Of a DNA stretch of 64,000 nt, positions 27,173-37,163 are shown one piece after another. The DNA is from Gammaproteobacteria bacterium. Its GTDB lineage: Bacteria; Pseudomonadota; Gammaproteobacteria; UBA6429; Thiohalophilaceae. The notes below the pieces were generated by a model. It worked only from the letters and a program-made list of their open reading frames with translations. It was not told where the DNA came from and searched no databases. The position numbers and the translations under genes are program-made. The stretch is taken from positions 62,001 to 126,000 of the forward strand of contig JACQBC010000001.1 of assembly GCA_016194635.1 (NCBI GenBank), read 5' to 3'. Positions within the stretch are counted from its first letter, which is position 1, and each line of letters starts with the position of its first letter.

Positions 27173-28501
27173 CTAGGCAGACTGGCTTAAGGCTGCAAGG
27201 CGGGAGGAGGCATAGGTGGGACAAAATTGCTCAATTTGAAAATGCTTGTTAAGCATCTGCCAGAGAGTGGCCGGTAATCGTACTGACGCTACCCATTGAC
27301 CCTCGGGATCGATATGTTCCTGTTCCACCACCCCTAAGGCGTGCAGCTTGGCGTGTAATTTCCCCTGCGTAGCAGGTAATACCAGGACTTGGTGAATAAT
27401 CGATTCCGCTAACAATTCAGCAACCGCTTGACGCACCAGCTCCATGCCCCGCGCATTACTTGCACTCACCCACACCCGCCGGGGGCGTCCTTGGGCATCG
27501 CGTTCCAGATGGGGTTCGACACCGTCCAGTTGATCAATTTTATTGTAAACCTCAAGTTGCGGCAGTCCCTCAGCCTCAATTTCGCGTAACACGGCATTCA
27601 CCTGTTCAATATTGTCATCGCGCGCCAAACTCGAAGCATCCACGACGTGCAGTAACAACTGCGCATCGCGGGTCTCTTGTAACGTGGAATGAAACGCCGC
27701 GACCAAGGAGTGGGGCAAGTCGCGAATAAAGCCCACTGTATCGGCGAGGACGATCGGTTGACCGATGGCGACATCGATGCGTCGCAAGGTGGGATCTAAG
27801 GTTGCAAATAACTGGTCGGCTGTGTAGACCTGCGCCTGAGTAAGTGTATTAAATAAAGTGGATTTACCGGCATTGGTATAACCGACAACCGAAACCATGG
27901 CCAATTCGGCCCGTTTACGTTTACGCCGGCCTTGTTCGCGCTGCGCTTGAACACGACCAAGTCTACGTTTGAGTTGTTTAATGCGTTCCGCGACTAAACG
28001 CCGATCCGTTTCCAGCTGGGTTTCGCCCGGACCCCGCAAGCCGATCCCGCCTTTTTGCCGTTCCAAGTGGGTCCAACCGCGTATCAAGCGCGTCGATAAA
28101 TGCCGCAGCTGGGCCAATTCCACCTGCAGCTTACCGTCATGGCTACGCGCCCGTTGCGCGAAGATATCCAAGATCAACCCGGTACGATCCAGCACCCGGC
28201 ACTTTAACTCGCGCTCGAGGTTGCGCTCTTGAGCAGGTGACAAGGTGTTGTTGAATAACACCACTTCCGCTTGCTGTTCCAGCACGGCCTGCTGCACTTC
28301 CGCCAACTTACCGCGGCCGATAAAATACGCCGGATCGGGGCTACGACGGGTAGTGGTTATCACCTGCAAAGGCTGCACCCCAGCGGAGTGCGCCAATGCG
28401 ATGAACTCCTGCAATACGTCGTGATCCGATCCGCTGTGCTGATCAACATGAACGAGAATGGCTCGTTCACCACCCACAGGACGATCAAACAACCGCGTCA
28501 C
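27173..28501 (-). CDS. hflX: GTPase HflX
   Basis: Ribosome-associated GTPase that splits stalled ribosomes under stress. The N-terminal domain ends in GGIGLRGPGETQLETDRR; the G domain has GYTNAGKSTLFNTL, DTVGF and NKID, followed by a C-terminal extension. The start is GTG at 28501, closely preceded by AACAGGG. Between hfq and hflK as in most gammaproteobacteria. Confidence 0.95.
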   Translation of the reverse strand: MTRLFDRPVGGERAILVHVDQHSGSDHDVLQEFIALAHSAGVQPLQVITTTRRSPDPAYFIGRGKLAEVQQAVLEQQAEVVLFNNTLSPAQERNLERELKCRVLDRTGLILDIFAQRARSHDGKLQVELAQLRHLSTRLIRGWTHLERQKGGIGLRGPGETQLETDRRLVAERIKQLKRRLGRVQAQREQGRRKRKRAELAMVSVVGYTNAGKSTLFNTLTQAQVYTADQLFATLDPTLRRIDVAIGQPIVLADTVGFIRDLPHSLVAAFHSTLQETRDAQLLLHVVDASSLARDDNIEQVNAVLREIEAEGLPQLEVYNKIDQLDGVEPHLERDAQGRPRRVWVSASNARGMELVRQAVAELLAESIIHQVLVLPATQGKLHAKLHALGVVEQEHIDPEGQWVASVRLPATLWQMLNKHFQIEQFCPTYASSRLAALSQSA

Positions 28502-28530
28502 CCCTGTTGGGTTTACTACCGGTCAATAGC

Positions 28531-28782
28531 TTATTCTTCCGGTAGCGGCTGATGTTGTTCATCAAACATAGGTAGCTTGACGTTGCGCGCCGGCACCACG
28601 GTCGAAATGGCGTGCTTATACACCATTTGGCTGACACTGTTGCGTAGCAACACAACGAATTGATCAAAGGATTCTACCTGACCTTGTAGTTTGATACCGT
28701 TCACCAAATATATTGATACCGGAATCCGTTCTTTACGCAGTGCATTTAGGTAAGGATCCTGAAGCGCTTGACCTTTACTCAT
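28531..28782 (-). CDS. hfq: RNA chaperone Hfq
   Basis: Hexameric Sm-like protein that helps small RNAs pair with mRNAs. Sm1 ([22 protein letters not shown]) and Sm2 ([11 protein letters not shown], containing YKHA) are intact. At 83 residues the disordered C-terminal tail is short ([14 protein letters not shown]). GGAGA lies about eight bases before the ATG. Confidence 0.97.
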   Translation of the reverse strand: MSKGQALQDPYLNALRKERIPVSIYLVNGIKLQGQVESFDQFVVLLRNSVSQMVYKHAISTVVPARNVKLPMFDEQHQPLPEE

Positions 28783-28897
28783 CTATTTATTCTCCATTAT
28801 GTATTTTAGTTTTATGTTCAGCTTAAGTAGGACCCATCTACTCAAACCGACAAATACGACAAACATGCAATAAGACAGTCTAGCACAGCTATTGCTG

Positions 28898-29830
28898 TCA
28901 AAAAATGCGGGCCTGTTGCAACGTTTTCAAGACCTCGGGTGCTAAATTACTGTTTAAACAATCAAAATACCTGACTGAGGGTGTGGATCGTAACCAGGTC
29001 AATTGGCGTTTGGCAAGCTGCTGTGTGGCGTGAACCGCCTTGTTAACCATTTCTGAATAAGAATACTGCGCCGCGAGGTACTCCCACACTTGACGATAAC
29101 CCACTGCCCGAATCGCGGGGGTATCCAGGCTCAAATCCGTGCGCAGCCGTAAGCGCATGACCTCCTCGATTAAACCCGCTTTAAGCATCTGGGTAAATCG
29201 ATCCGCGATACGTAAGCGCAATACATGCCGATCCGAGGGGACAAGCCCCAGCAAAAATCGTGCTTCGGTGAGTGGCTGGGTGGTATGCTGCTGCCAATAA
29301 CTGAGTGGCCGACCGGTGAGTTGAAAGACCTCCAAGGCACGTTGGATACGTTGCGGGTCATTGGGGTGGATGCGTTGCGCTGCGACGGGATCAACCCGCA
29401 TCAGCTCCGCATGTAATGCAACCCAGCCTTGCGCTTGGGCCTGAGCAACCAGTGCGGCGCGAATCGTTGCCGACGCTGGCGGCAAGCGGGCAATACCCTG
29501 GAATAAGGCGCGAAAATACAGCATGGTGCCCCCCACTAACAAAGGCACCCGTCCCCGCGCGCGGATCTCCACTATTTCACGTTGGGCATCGGTCACAAAC
29601 CGGGCCGCAGAGTACGCTTCCGCCGGATCTAAAAAATCAATTAACCGGTGCGGGGCCACGGCGAGCACTTCGGCAGCGGGTTTCGCGGTACCAATATCCA
29701 TGCCTTTATACACCAAGGCAGAATCGACACTGACAATCTCGCAGGGCAAAGCCTGGACCAGCTGCACCGCCAGGTCGGTTTTACCGCAAGCGGTGGGTCC
29801 CATTAAACAGATGATCGGTGCGCCGTTCAT
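28898..29830 (-). CDS. miaA: tRNA dimethylallyltransferase
   Basis: Adds the dimethylallyl group to A37 of tRNAs reading UNN codons. P-loop GPTACGKTDLAVQL at the N-terminus, then DSALVYKGMDIGTAKP and the RxLE-type region NDPQRIQRALEVFQLTGRPLS. ATG 29830 overlaps the mutL stop (ATGA) and is preferred to an upstream start at 29863. The product is 310 residues, normal for the family. Confidence 0.95.
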   Translation of the reverse strand: MNGAPIICLMGPTACGKTDLAVQLVQALPCEIVSVDSALVYKGMDIGTAKPAAEVLAVAPHRLIDFLDPAEAYSAARFVTDAQREIVEIRARGRVPLLVGGTMLYFRALFQGIARLPPASATIRAALVAQAQAQGWVALHAELMRVDPVAAQRIHPNDPQRIQRALEVFQLTGRPLSYWQQHTTQPLTEARFLLGLVPSDRHVLRLRIADRFTQMLKAGLIEEVMRLRLRTDLSLDTPAIRAVGYRQVWEYLAAQYSYSEMVNKAVHATQQLAKRQLTWLRSTPSVRYFDCLNSNLAPEVLKTLQQARIF

Positions 29831-31503
29831 TCGGTAAGCGGCGGGGAATAGCCTGTCAACCATGCAAGCAGCTGCGATTCCAATATCAACCAGCGACAGG
29901 CCGCGAGACTGTCCACTGCGATCCGGTCTGCATCCTGCAATAAACTCACAAGCTGGGTAGTATCAATATGCCTGCACACCTGTCCTAATTTTTCAATAAT
30001 CATGGCGATCACCTGATCCGGCTGGCTAATATCAAAGGGAGCGGATAATAGTTCTTTACACAGGGCCGCACCACAGCTTACGGGTACGCGCGCGGGCAAG
30101 GCGCGCAACAACATACTCTGTGGACCGGCGAGGCTAAGATCAAACGACAAAACCTGTAGCAGAGGTGTAAGCGACTCAAGACGCGGAACTTGCAGTGGGG
30201 CTATATCGATAAGTTGTGGTACTAATAAAGGGCGAGCGACAATGGGAGTATGTTCCCGGTCGAGGAATTGTCGGTGAAGCAGCTGCGCCCGGACCCTGAC
30301 CAGATCGGTGATTTGTAACCCCGGCGACAGGGCTTGCAGGTAATAACGATCCCACAACAAGAGGCCTGCACCCGGTTCAGTTAAGTGATGCGCGGGAGAA
30401 TCCGGCATCGGTTCACGCACGTGTAATGTATGGGGAACCTGGGGGGTGTCACCTGACCTATGTGTGGACGGTAAACGCGGGGATGAACTCCTATCATCGC
30501 GCTGCAGGCTATCGCGTAAACTGCGCGCTAAAAAATCATGGACTTGACGGGTATCGTGGAATCGCACCTCGTGTTTGGTCGGGTGGACATTCACATCCAA
30601 TTCGCGTGGGCTCATCTCCAAATACAATACATAGGCCGGCTGACGCCCAGGCGGAAGCCTGTCTTGATAGGCTTGACGCACCGCATGATTAATCAGGCGA
30701 TCGCGGATGATCCGGCCATTGATATAAAAATATTGCTGATCGGTTTGCTGCCGCGAGTAATGAGGGTTGCTCAACCAACCGTATAACCGCAAGCTCTGGT
30801 AGGAAAATTCGATGGCTAATGCGTGTTGAATAAAATTTTCGCCCAACAATTGGGTCACACGGCGGTTGCGGCCGATGTCATCATTCACTGCCGCCATGCG
30901 GTGTACTTGCCGTTGGTTGTGTTGCACATAAAACCCAACCTCGAATCGGCTCAAGGCCAAGCGTTTAACCACATCATCACAGTAGCGGTATTCGGTCGGT
31001 TCACCGCGCAGGAATTTGCGCCGCGCCGGGGTATTAAAAAATAAATTGTGGATGCTCACAGTGGTGCCCGGAGTATGGGCTACCGCGACAGGGCGGCCCG
31101 GGTCCTGGTGATGCAGGCGCACCCCCTGCGCCTCGGAGTGACGGTGGGTCAACACCTCCCACTCACTGACCGAACAAATACTGGCAAGGGCCTCGCCGCG
31201 AAATCCCAGGCTGTATAAATTTTGCAGATCCTCCAGTTGCGCGATTTTACTGGTGGCATGACGGCTGATCGCCAGTGCCAGTTCTGCGGCGGCAATACCT
31301 TGACCGTTATCGCTGACGCGTAGCAAGGTCATGCCGCCGTGCTGTAATTCCACCTCAACCCGCGTGGCACCCGCATCCAAACTATTTTCGATTAATTCTT
31401 TGACAACCGAAGCCGGTCGCTCGATCACTTCACCAGCGGCGATCTGATCGGCTAAGTCCGAGGGTAATAAGCGGATCGGGGCAAGGGTTTGGCTAACGGA
31501 CAT
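29827..31503 (-). CDS. mutL: DNA mismatch repair protein MutL
   Basis: GHKL ATPase that links MutS to downstream repair. Motifs ENSLDAGAT, DNGQGI, SKI...LGFRGEAL and the later PTKHEVRF are present, followed by a linker and C-terminal dimerisation domain. No DQHAxxE-type endonuclease motif is seen, which fits organisms that use MutH. The ATG at 31503 is chosen over a TTG at 31533. About 558 residues. Confidence 0.95.
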   Translation of the reverse strand: MSVSQTLAPIRLLPSDLADQIAAGEVIERPASVVKELIENSLDAGATRVEVELQHGGMTLLRVSDNGQGIAAAELALAISRHATSKIAQLEDLQNLYSLGFRGEALASICSVSEWEVLTHRHSEAQGVRLHHQDPGRPVAVAHTPGTTVSIHNLFFNTPARRKFLRGEPTEYRYCDDVVKRLALSRFEVGFYVQHNQRQVHRMAAVNDDIGRNRRVTQLLGENFIQHALAIEFSYQSLRLYGWLSNPHYSRQQTDQQYFYINGRIIRDRLINHAVRQAYQDRLPPGRQPAYVLYLEMSPRELDVNVHPTKHEVRFHDTRQVHDFLARSLRDSLQRDDRSSSPRLPSTHRSGDTPQVPHTLHVREPMPDSPAHHLTEPGAGLLLWDRYYLQALSPGLQITDLVRVRAQLLHRQFLDREHTPIVARPLLVPQLIDIAPLQVPRLESLTPLLQVLSFDLSLAGPQSMLLRALPARVPVSCGAALCKELLSAPFDISQPDQVIAMIIEKLGQVCRHIDTTQLVSLLQDADRIAVDSLAACRWLILESQLLAWLTGYSPPLTE

Positions 31504-31547
31504 GGCGCTAGTGTAGGCGGCCACCACGTCCAAGGGAATGCTAAGAA

Positions 31548-32765
31548 TTAACTACGGCTGGGGTTATCGCGGATCGCCAAGCGCTGTTTCTTTTGCCACA
31601 GTTCCGCCATGCGCGTATCCGGGGGAGGATTTTGTTTAAAATAGGTGACAATCCCCTTAAAAATAGCTTTGGCAAAACCTTCTTGATGCGCTGCATTGCG
31701 CAACTTGGCTTCTTCGGAGGGATTGGAAATAAAAGCCGTTTCTATCAACACCGACGGAATATCCGGGGCCTTCAGCACACGAAATCCCGCTTGTTCAACC
31801 CGGCCTTTGTGCAAGGAGTTTACCTGACGTAATCCTTTGAGCAAATATTTAGCGATGTTGTGGCTATCTTCAATGGTGGAATTGCGCACCATATCGACTA
31901 ACACCCTTTTCAATAAATCGTCTTTATCGTCCAAGCTTACTCCGCCGACCAAGTCCGAATTGTTTTCGCTGTCGGCAAGAAAGCGCGCCACCTGCGAACT
32001 GGCGCCGTGTTCGGACAACACAAACACCGAGGACCCCTTGGCGCGCCGATCGTTAAAGGCATCGGCGTGGATCGATACGAACAAATCCGCCTGCGCCTCG
32101 CGGGCTTTTTCGACCCGTTGGTGCAAGGAAATAAAATAATCCCCCTGGCGGATCATCACCGCCTTCATGCCCGGTTGTTGATTGACGAGGGTTTCCAGAT
32201 ATTTGGCAATTTTCAGCACCACGTCTTTTTCACGTGTGCCCTTGCGACCCAGTGCGCCGGAATCGTCCCCGCCGTGGCCGGCATCAATGGCGATCACGAC
32301 GTCACGGGGATGCGGGGCCATCGGAAGTTCTTTGGGCGGGGATTTAATCGGAGCCGCCGGACCTGTGTCGTACTCAAGATCCAATACCAACCGGTATCCG
32401 TACTCTCCTTGGGGCTTGAGACTAAAACTTTTGGCCTTGACCGGACGACTGAGATCTAATACCACCCGTAGATCCGTCTGACCGCGTTTGGCATAGCGGA
32501 TGTCTTTAACCACGGCCTCGGATGATTTGGATAATGTGGGTAGCGCAGCGGTAATGTCTGCCGCGTTAAGATCGATCACCACACGTTGTGGATCAGCCAG
32601 GGTAAACAGGCTGTGCTGCACGGGTCCATCGAGGTCAAAAACCAAACGGGTATGGTCGGGCGCGGGCCATAACCGCAGCCCCTCGACCGTGACTGCCTGA
32701 GCACTCATGCCCAGAAGCAAACCTAAGGTGAACAATCCCCCACGGCCTGTCCTTAAACACCACAT
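31548..32765 (-). CDS. amiC: N-acetylmuramoyl-L-alanine amidase (AmiC type)
   Basis: Periplasmic amidase that cleaves septal peptidoglycan during daughter-cell separation. An N-terminal hydrophobic export segment (LFTLGLLLGMSAQA) leads to an AMIN domain (about 25-135) and then Amidase_3 with zinc ligands in DAGHGGDDSGA, SIHADAF and the catalytic ETAFISNPSEE. There is no LysM domain. Located between tsaE and mutL, the usual place for amiB/amiC-type genes, so AmiB is an alternative name. Confidence 0.92.
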   Translation of the reverse strand: MWCLRTGRGGLFTLGLLLGMSAQAVTVEGLRLWPAPDHTRLVFDLDGPVQHSLFTLADPQRVVIDLNAADITAALPTLSKSSEAVVKDIRYAKRGQTDLRVVLDLSRPVKAKSFSLKPQGEYGYRLVLDLEYDTGPAAPIKSPPKELPMAPHPRDVVIAIDAGHGGDDSGALGRKGTREKDVVLKIAKYLETLVNQQPGMKAVMIRQGDYFISLHQRVEKAREAQADLFVSIHADAFNDRRAKGSSVFVLSEHGASSQVARFLADSENNSDLVGGVSLDDKDDLLKRVLVDMVRNSTIEDSHNIAKYLLKGLRQVNSLHKGRVEQAGFRVLKAPDIPSVLIETAFISNPSEEAKLRNAAHQEGFAKAIFKGIVTYFKQNPPPDTRMAELWQKKQRLAIRDNPSRS

Positions 32766-32879
32766 TTAAATTTACCCCGGGAATTTTCCCACCTGTATTA
32801 ATTGTGCCTAAATTGGGGACAATTTCAAGAAAAAAATGATATTTTTTATAAGGATACACAATATATCTAAACTAATAGA

Positions 32880-33359
32880 TTAATTGATGGCAGAAATACA
32901 CGGGTGGGCCAGGGTCAACCAGCGCTCGCCCACCTCGGTACCGGCCTGGTAGTGGATTAACCGAGCCTCGTTCTGCGTCTGAAGAAGGATAATCACGTCG
33001 GGTGACGGCAACATCCCAGCCCCGCGGCTAGGCCATTCCAGCAGGCATATCCCAGGACTGCCCAACAGTTCGCGGGCACCGATACATTCAAGTTCGAGTG
33101 GATCGTTGAGGCGATATAGATCAAAGTGATAGACCGGACCGCTGGCTAATAGGTAGGGCTCTACCAAGGTAAAGGTAGGGCTTTTCACCACGCCGGAATA
33201 GCCACAGGCGCGTAAGAATCCACGCGCCAACGTGGTTTTACCCGCCCCTAAATCACCGCTTAGATTCACCACACCCTGAACAGGACGCACCTTGCCCCAG
33301 CAGGCCCCAAACGCCTCGGTCTGAAGCGCGGTAGAAAGCTGCACCTGGTGCTGGGTCAT
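32880..33359 (-). CDS. tsaE: tRNA t6A synthesis ATPase TsaE
   Basis: A 159-residue ATPase that works with TsaB, TsaC and TsaD to make t6A37. The P-loop is GDLGAGKTTLARGFLRA, followed by VKSPTFTLVEPY and HFDLYRL, hallmarks of the family. It starts three bases after the nnrD stop, so the two genes are co-transcribed. Confidence 0.95.
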   Translation of the reverse strand: MTQHQVQLSTALQTEAFGACWGKVRPVQGVVNLSGDLGAGKTTLARGFLRACGYSGVVKSPTFTLVEPYLLASGPVYHFDLYRLNDPLELECIGARELLGSPGICLLEWPSRGAGMLPSPDVIILLQTQNEARLIHYQAGTEVGERWLTLAHPCISAIN

Positions 33360-33362
33360 GTG

Positions 33363-34847
33363 TTAGGCCGGATTAATCAATCGGCGCAGCCAACTCATCA
33401 AATCACTGGCCAATAAACCGCGTTCTCCCGCCGCCTTGGCCGCCGCGTCGGCGGCGGCGGCATGCAGTACCACCCCCAGTTGGGCCGCGGCAAGTAGATC
33501 AAACTTTTGCGCAATCAAGCCGGCGATGGTACCGGTAAGCACATCCCCCATACCACCGCTGGCCATGCCTGGGTTGCCTTCACTGCATAACCACAGCGGC
33601 AGATCCGCGCTAGCAATCAAACTGCCCGCACCTTTGAGTACCACCACGCCGCCGAAATTTTTTTGCAAAGCCATAACCGCATCGAATCGGTCTTCATGAA
33701 CTTCATGGCTTGCCCGTCCCAAGAGACGCGCGGCTTCACCTTCGTGCGGTGTCAACACCCATTGCGAACGTAGACTGGGTTGTTGCGCCAATAAATTCAG
33801 CGCATCGGCATCCACCACTAAGGGCAACCCCGATTCCATTGCCAGATCAAATAGTTGTTTAGCCCACGGGCCTTGCCCTAACCCTGGACCGATGGCGATC
33901 ACACTGGCACGTTCGGCCAAGGTCTGGAACGCCTTATCATCCTCAACCCCATGCACCATCAATTCCGGTCGGGTCGCGTTTAACACCGCCGCGTGCGCGT
34001 GTCGGGTGGCGAGCGATACCAGCCCCGCGCCACAGCGCAATGCCGCCTCGCCGGCGAGACGCGCGGCACCGGTAAATCCTTGTTCACCGCCAATGATCAA
34101 CACCCGGCCAAAATACCCCTTATGCGCTTGACGCGCACGGGGTTTAAGCAGGGATTTGAAACGGGCGTAATCGATGCGTTCAACCTGTGGGATTTGTTGT
34201 TGATAGGTCGCGTCAGGCACGTTGAGATCATGAAACACCACGCTGCCACTGTAATTGGGACCATCCCCCGTGAACAAACCGCGTTTTAAACCTAAGAAAC
34301 TGACGGTACAATGCGCATGCACGGCCAGCCCACGCGGCATTCCACTATCCGCGTCTAAACCCGAGGGCATGTCCAGGGCTAATACCGCCTGTCCCGATTG
34401 ATTGATAACCGCAATCGCCTGCGCCGCTTGCCCCCTGACCTCTCCTTTAAGCCCTGTCCCTAAGAGCGCATCGACCAGCACATCACAGGGGATTAAGGGG
34501 ATACTGCCAAACGGTTCAACCCTGACGTCTAAATTTTGCAGCCGTTGCAACGCCGCCAGGCTATCCCCGTGCAAACGATTAATATCACCCACTTGCACCA
34601 CGCGCACATCCAGATCCGCTTCCTTGGCCAAGCGCGCTAATACGAATCCATCCCCGCCGTTATTGCCAATCCCGCACACCACAATGATACGAGTGGCCTT
34701 GATCCAGCGCCGCCGCAGTTCGTTAAACGCCGCGCTGCCGGCACGCTCCATCAACACCGTCCCGGAGACCCCACCGGTGTGGATGGCATAGTGATCAAGC
34801 GCACGGATTTGTTCGCCACGATAGAGCGAGTAAGGTAAGGTTGGCAT
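33363..34847 (-). CDS. nnrD: Bifunctional NAD(P)H-hydrate epimerase/dehydratase
   Basis: Repairs hydrated NAD(P)H. The N-terminal epimerase domain has GNGNNGGDGF-like GIGNNGGDGFVLAR; the C-terminal ADP-dependent dehydratase has GPGLGQGPWA, DADALNLLA, TPHEGEAARLLG and GMGDVLTGTIAGLIAQ. AAAGGG lies about seven bases before ATG 34847, supporting this start over the in-frame ATG at 34898. About 494 residues. Divergent from queG with a 61-base gap. Confidence 0.95.
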   Translation of the reverse strand: MPTLPYSLYRGEQIRALDHYAIHTGGVSGTVLMERAGSAAFNELRRRWIKATRIIVVCGIGNNGGDGFVLARLAKEADLDVRVVQVGDINRLHGDSLAALQRLQNLDVRVEPFGSIPLIPCDVLVDALLGTGLKGEVRGQAAQAIAVINQSGQAVLALDMPSGLDADSGMPRGLAVHAHCTVSFLGLKRGLFTGDGPNYSGSVVFHDLNVPDATYQQQIPQVERIDYARFKSLLKPRARQAHKGYFGRVLIIGGEQGFTGAARLAGEAALRCGAGLVSLATRHAHAAVLNATRPELMVHGVEDDKAFQTLAERASVIAIGPGLGQGPWAKQLFDLAMESGLPLVVDADALNLLAQQPSLRSQWVLTPHEGEAARLLGRASHEVHEDRFDAVMALQKNFGGVVVLKGAGSLIASADLPLWLCSEGNPGMASGGMGDVLTGTIAGLIAQKFDLLAAAQLGVVLHAAAADAAAKAAGERGLLASDLMSWLRRLINPA

Positions 34848-34908
34848 GATTGCCCTTTTTAGTGGATTCATTGGTAGGCTTATAGCTCCATCAAGCATAA
34901 AATTTCAT

Positions 34909-35976
34909 ATGACCGACGTCCATCTCAATACACTCCGCCAACAAATAAAATCCTGGGGCAAGGCGCTAGGGTTTGCGCAAATCGGCATCAGTTCTACCGA
35001 CCTACCGCAGGCCGAGACCGCTCTGGCGAAGTGGTTAGCCCAGGGTTACCACGGTACGATGCAGTGGATGGCCACGCACGGCGCCAAACGTTCACAACCC
35101 GCACAACTGGTTGCCGGTACGCTACGGGTGATCAGCGCGCGGTTGGATTACTGGCCGGATTCTGCCCAGGAACCCTGGTCGGTGTTGCACGATCCGCAGC
35201 AGGGGTATATTTCACGTTATGCCCTCGGGCGCGATTATCACAAAGTGGTACGCCAGCGGCTGCAACAATTAGCCGATCGCATCACCGCGGCGATTGGTCC
35301 GTTCGGACATCGGGTATTTTGCGACAGCGCCCCGGTACTGGAAAAACCCCTGGCCGAAAAGGCAGGACTGGGCTGGGTCGGAAAACACAGCAATCTCCTG
35401 CAGCGTGAACACGGTTCGTACTTTTTTCTAGGCGAGATTTACACCGATTTGCCGCTGCCGGTGGATAATCCCTCCAGTAACCACTGTGGTGATTGCCAAC
35501 GTTGTATTGATGTCTGCCCCACCCAGGCGATCGTCGCGCCCTATGTGGTGGATGCGCGGCGCTGCATTTCCTATCTAACCATCGAACTGCGCGACGCGAT
35601 ACCGGTGGAATTACGTCCATTACTGGGTAATCGTATCTATGGTTGCGATGACTGCCAATTGGTGTGTCCATGGAATCGTTTTGCCCAACCCACCCAGGTC
35701 GATGACTTTCAACCTCGCCATGGCCTGGATGCGCCGGCCTTGGTGGCGTTATTTCGCTGGAATGAGGCGGAGTTTTTACAACGCACCGCAGGGATGGCGA
35801 TTCGCCGCATCGGCTATGAATGCTGGTCGCGCAATATCGCCGTGGCCTTGGGCAATGCACCGAGCACCGTGCCCGTCTTGCAGGCGCTTCATTTACGACG
35901 CGAGGACCCCAGCGCCTTAGTCCGTGAACACGTGCAATGGGCCTTGCAACGCCATGCGGAGGTTAAACCTGGATAA
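34909..35976 (+). CDS. queG: Epoxyqueuosine reductase
   Basis: Last enzyme of queuosine synthesis in tRNA; a cobalamin-dependent iron-sulfur protein. Two ferredoxin-type clusters are seen in CGDCQRCIDVCPTQAI and GCDDCQLVCPWNRF. The start MTDVHLNTLRQQIKSWG at 34909 fits the family; an upstream ATG at 34846 overlaps the nnrD start. The only plus-strand gene in this part of the maintenance block. Confidence 0.95.
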   Translation: MTDVHLNTLRQQIKSWGKALGFAQIGISSTDLPQAETALAKWLAQGYHGTMQWMATHGAKRSQPAQLVAGTLRVISARLDYWPDSAQEPWSVLHDPQQGYISRYALGRDYHKVVRQRLQQLADRITAAIGPFGHRVFCDSAPVLEKPLAEKAGLGWVGKHSNLLQREHGSYFFLGEIYTDLPLPVDNPSSNHCGDCQRCIDVCPTQAIVAPYVVDARRCISYLTIELRDAIPVELRPLLGNRIYGCDDCQLVCPWNRFAQPTQVDDFQPRHGLDAPALVALFRWNEAEFLQRTAGMAIRRIGYECWSRNIAVALGNAPSTVPVLQALHLRREDPSALVREHVQWALQRHAEVKPG

Positions 35977-35988
35977 ACCCAACTAAAT

Positions 35989-36831
35989 TTAGCGTGCGCG
36001 ATAATTACTCGACAAATACGCACGGGTTAGGGTGTGATCCAAGGTATCGTGGAGCGACTGCTCACTATATTCTCTAGCGTTCACCAATTGCTGTTTGATC
36101 CCATCGACCCAACCCTGTTCCACGATGAATAAGTTGTCCGAATGGAATTTGGTATTTAATTCGGCGTCAAAACGGATCACCAAGTTTCCACCGCTGGCCT
36201 CGTAGACTAAAAAATTATTATCATCAAGCTTAACTAAACCAGGATCGACATTCTCAATCCGCGCATCAATCTCGGTACGAGGCTTAGTATCATCACAGGT
36301 TTCATCAACGCGGAGTCTGCGCGGGGTTTGGTTACGATACAGCAGCAGCTTGCTTAACAACACCTTGCCCTGTGGATTTTTCTTGACCAGGGCATGATTA
36401 ATAAGCTTGTAACAGTTATAGGGGTTACCGCTCACCTCGATGGTATCGCCGTTACTCAGCTGGATTTTTTTATCGGGTTTAAGCAGCGGGTTATTACTGT
36501 CGTGGAAAAAATCGTCGTACTCATCTAAGGTGAAATCCACGGTTCGTTTAGTAAAAAAACCAATGCCTTTTTGCAAAAAGGCATCCTCACAACAAGTGTT
36601 GTCCAGCTTCAAGGTCTGGATAGGTTCACTCACGTAGGTGATCAGGATATCCCCGTCCGGCATTTTAAATAAACGTGGGTGAACGTTGCGAATTTCCTTG
36701 TTATAGATCGGCAGTTCATAACCCCATACCTCGGGAAATTGCGTCCAGGATTTTTCGTGTTCGACCAGCCCGGAGTTAGTAAACGACGGGAACAATCCGA
36801 ACACAAAAATCGCTGTACCGATAAAATGCAT
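35989..36831 (-). CDS. Secreted protein of unknown function
   Basis: A 280-residue protein with an N-terminal hydrophobic export segment (MHFIGTAIFVFGLFPSF). The rest is hydrophilic with five cysteines, two adjacent (CC) near residue 80, and an FTLDEYDDFFHDSNNP stretch. I do not recognise a family or catalytic motif. Its stop is 12 bases from the convergent queG stop, with no terminator visible between. The next gene upstream encodes a very small protein on the same strand. Confidence 0.7.
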   Translation of the reverse strand: MHFIGTAIFVFGLFPSFTNSGLVEHEKSWTQFPEVWGYELPIYNKEIRNVHPRLFKMPDGDILITYVSEPIQTLKLDNTCCEDAFLQKGIGFFTKRTVDFTLDEYDDFFHDSNNPLLKPDKKIQLSNGDTIEVSGNPYNCYKLINHALVKKNPQGKVLLSKLLLYRNQTPRRLRVDETCDDTKPRTEIDARIENVDPGLVKLDDNNFLVYEASGGNLVIRFDAELNTKFHSDNLFIVEQGWVDGIKQQLVNAREYSEQSLHDTLDHTLTRAYLSSNYRAR

Positions 36832-36897
36832 TGTTCTACTCTGAATCTGTGGCTAAAGTTGGCATTCAAGTATCGCTACCGGGTTGTAATGCGAAAC

Positions 36898-37068
36898 TTA
36901 TGCCAGTACATCGAGGTGTTTGCCCAGGTTGTCACTGGAGCTCGCGGTGGAGAGGTTTTTTTGCGCCGCCTCGGCGGCTTCCTTGGTCGCTGTGGGAGCG
37001 GAATCCATGGCCTTATAGACCCCGCGTTGAACATTGCTGATAGTACCGTTGATGCTTACATCCGACAT
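36898..37068 (-). CDS. Small unknown protein (56 residues)
   Basis: Starts MSDVSINGTISNVQRGVYKAM and ends NLGKHLDVLA; Ala/Ser-rich, without membrane segments, probably helical. GAGGTGGG is well placed before ATG 37068, which favours this start over one at 37089. I cannot assign a family. It lies upstream of the secreted unknown protein and divergent from mobAB. Confidence 0.6.
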   Translation of the reverse strand: MSDVSINGTISNVQRGVYKAMDSAPTATKEAAEAAQKNLSTASSSDNLGKHLDVLA

Positions 37069-37163
37069 GGCGACCCACCTCACGAACAAACGATTGATTT
37101 GTAGCTATTAGCGTCGCCGTGGTTAAAATGTTTAACCCGCCCCAACCCCCTGCCCAACCCGCT

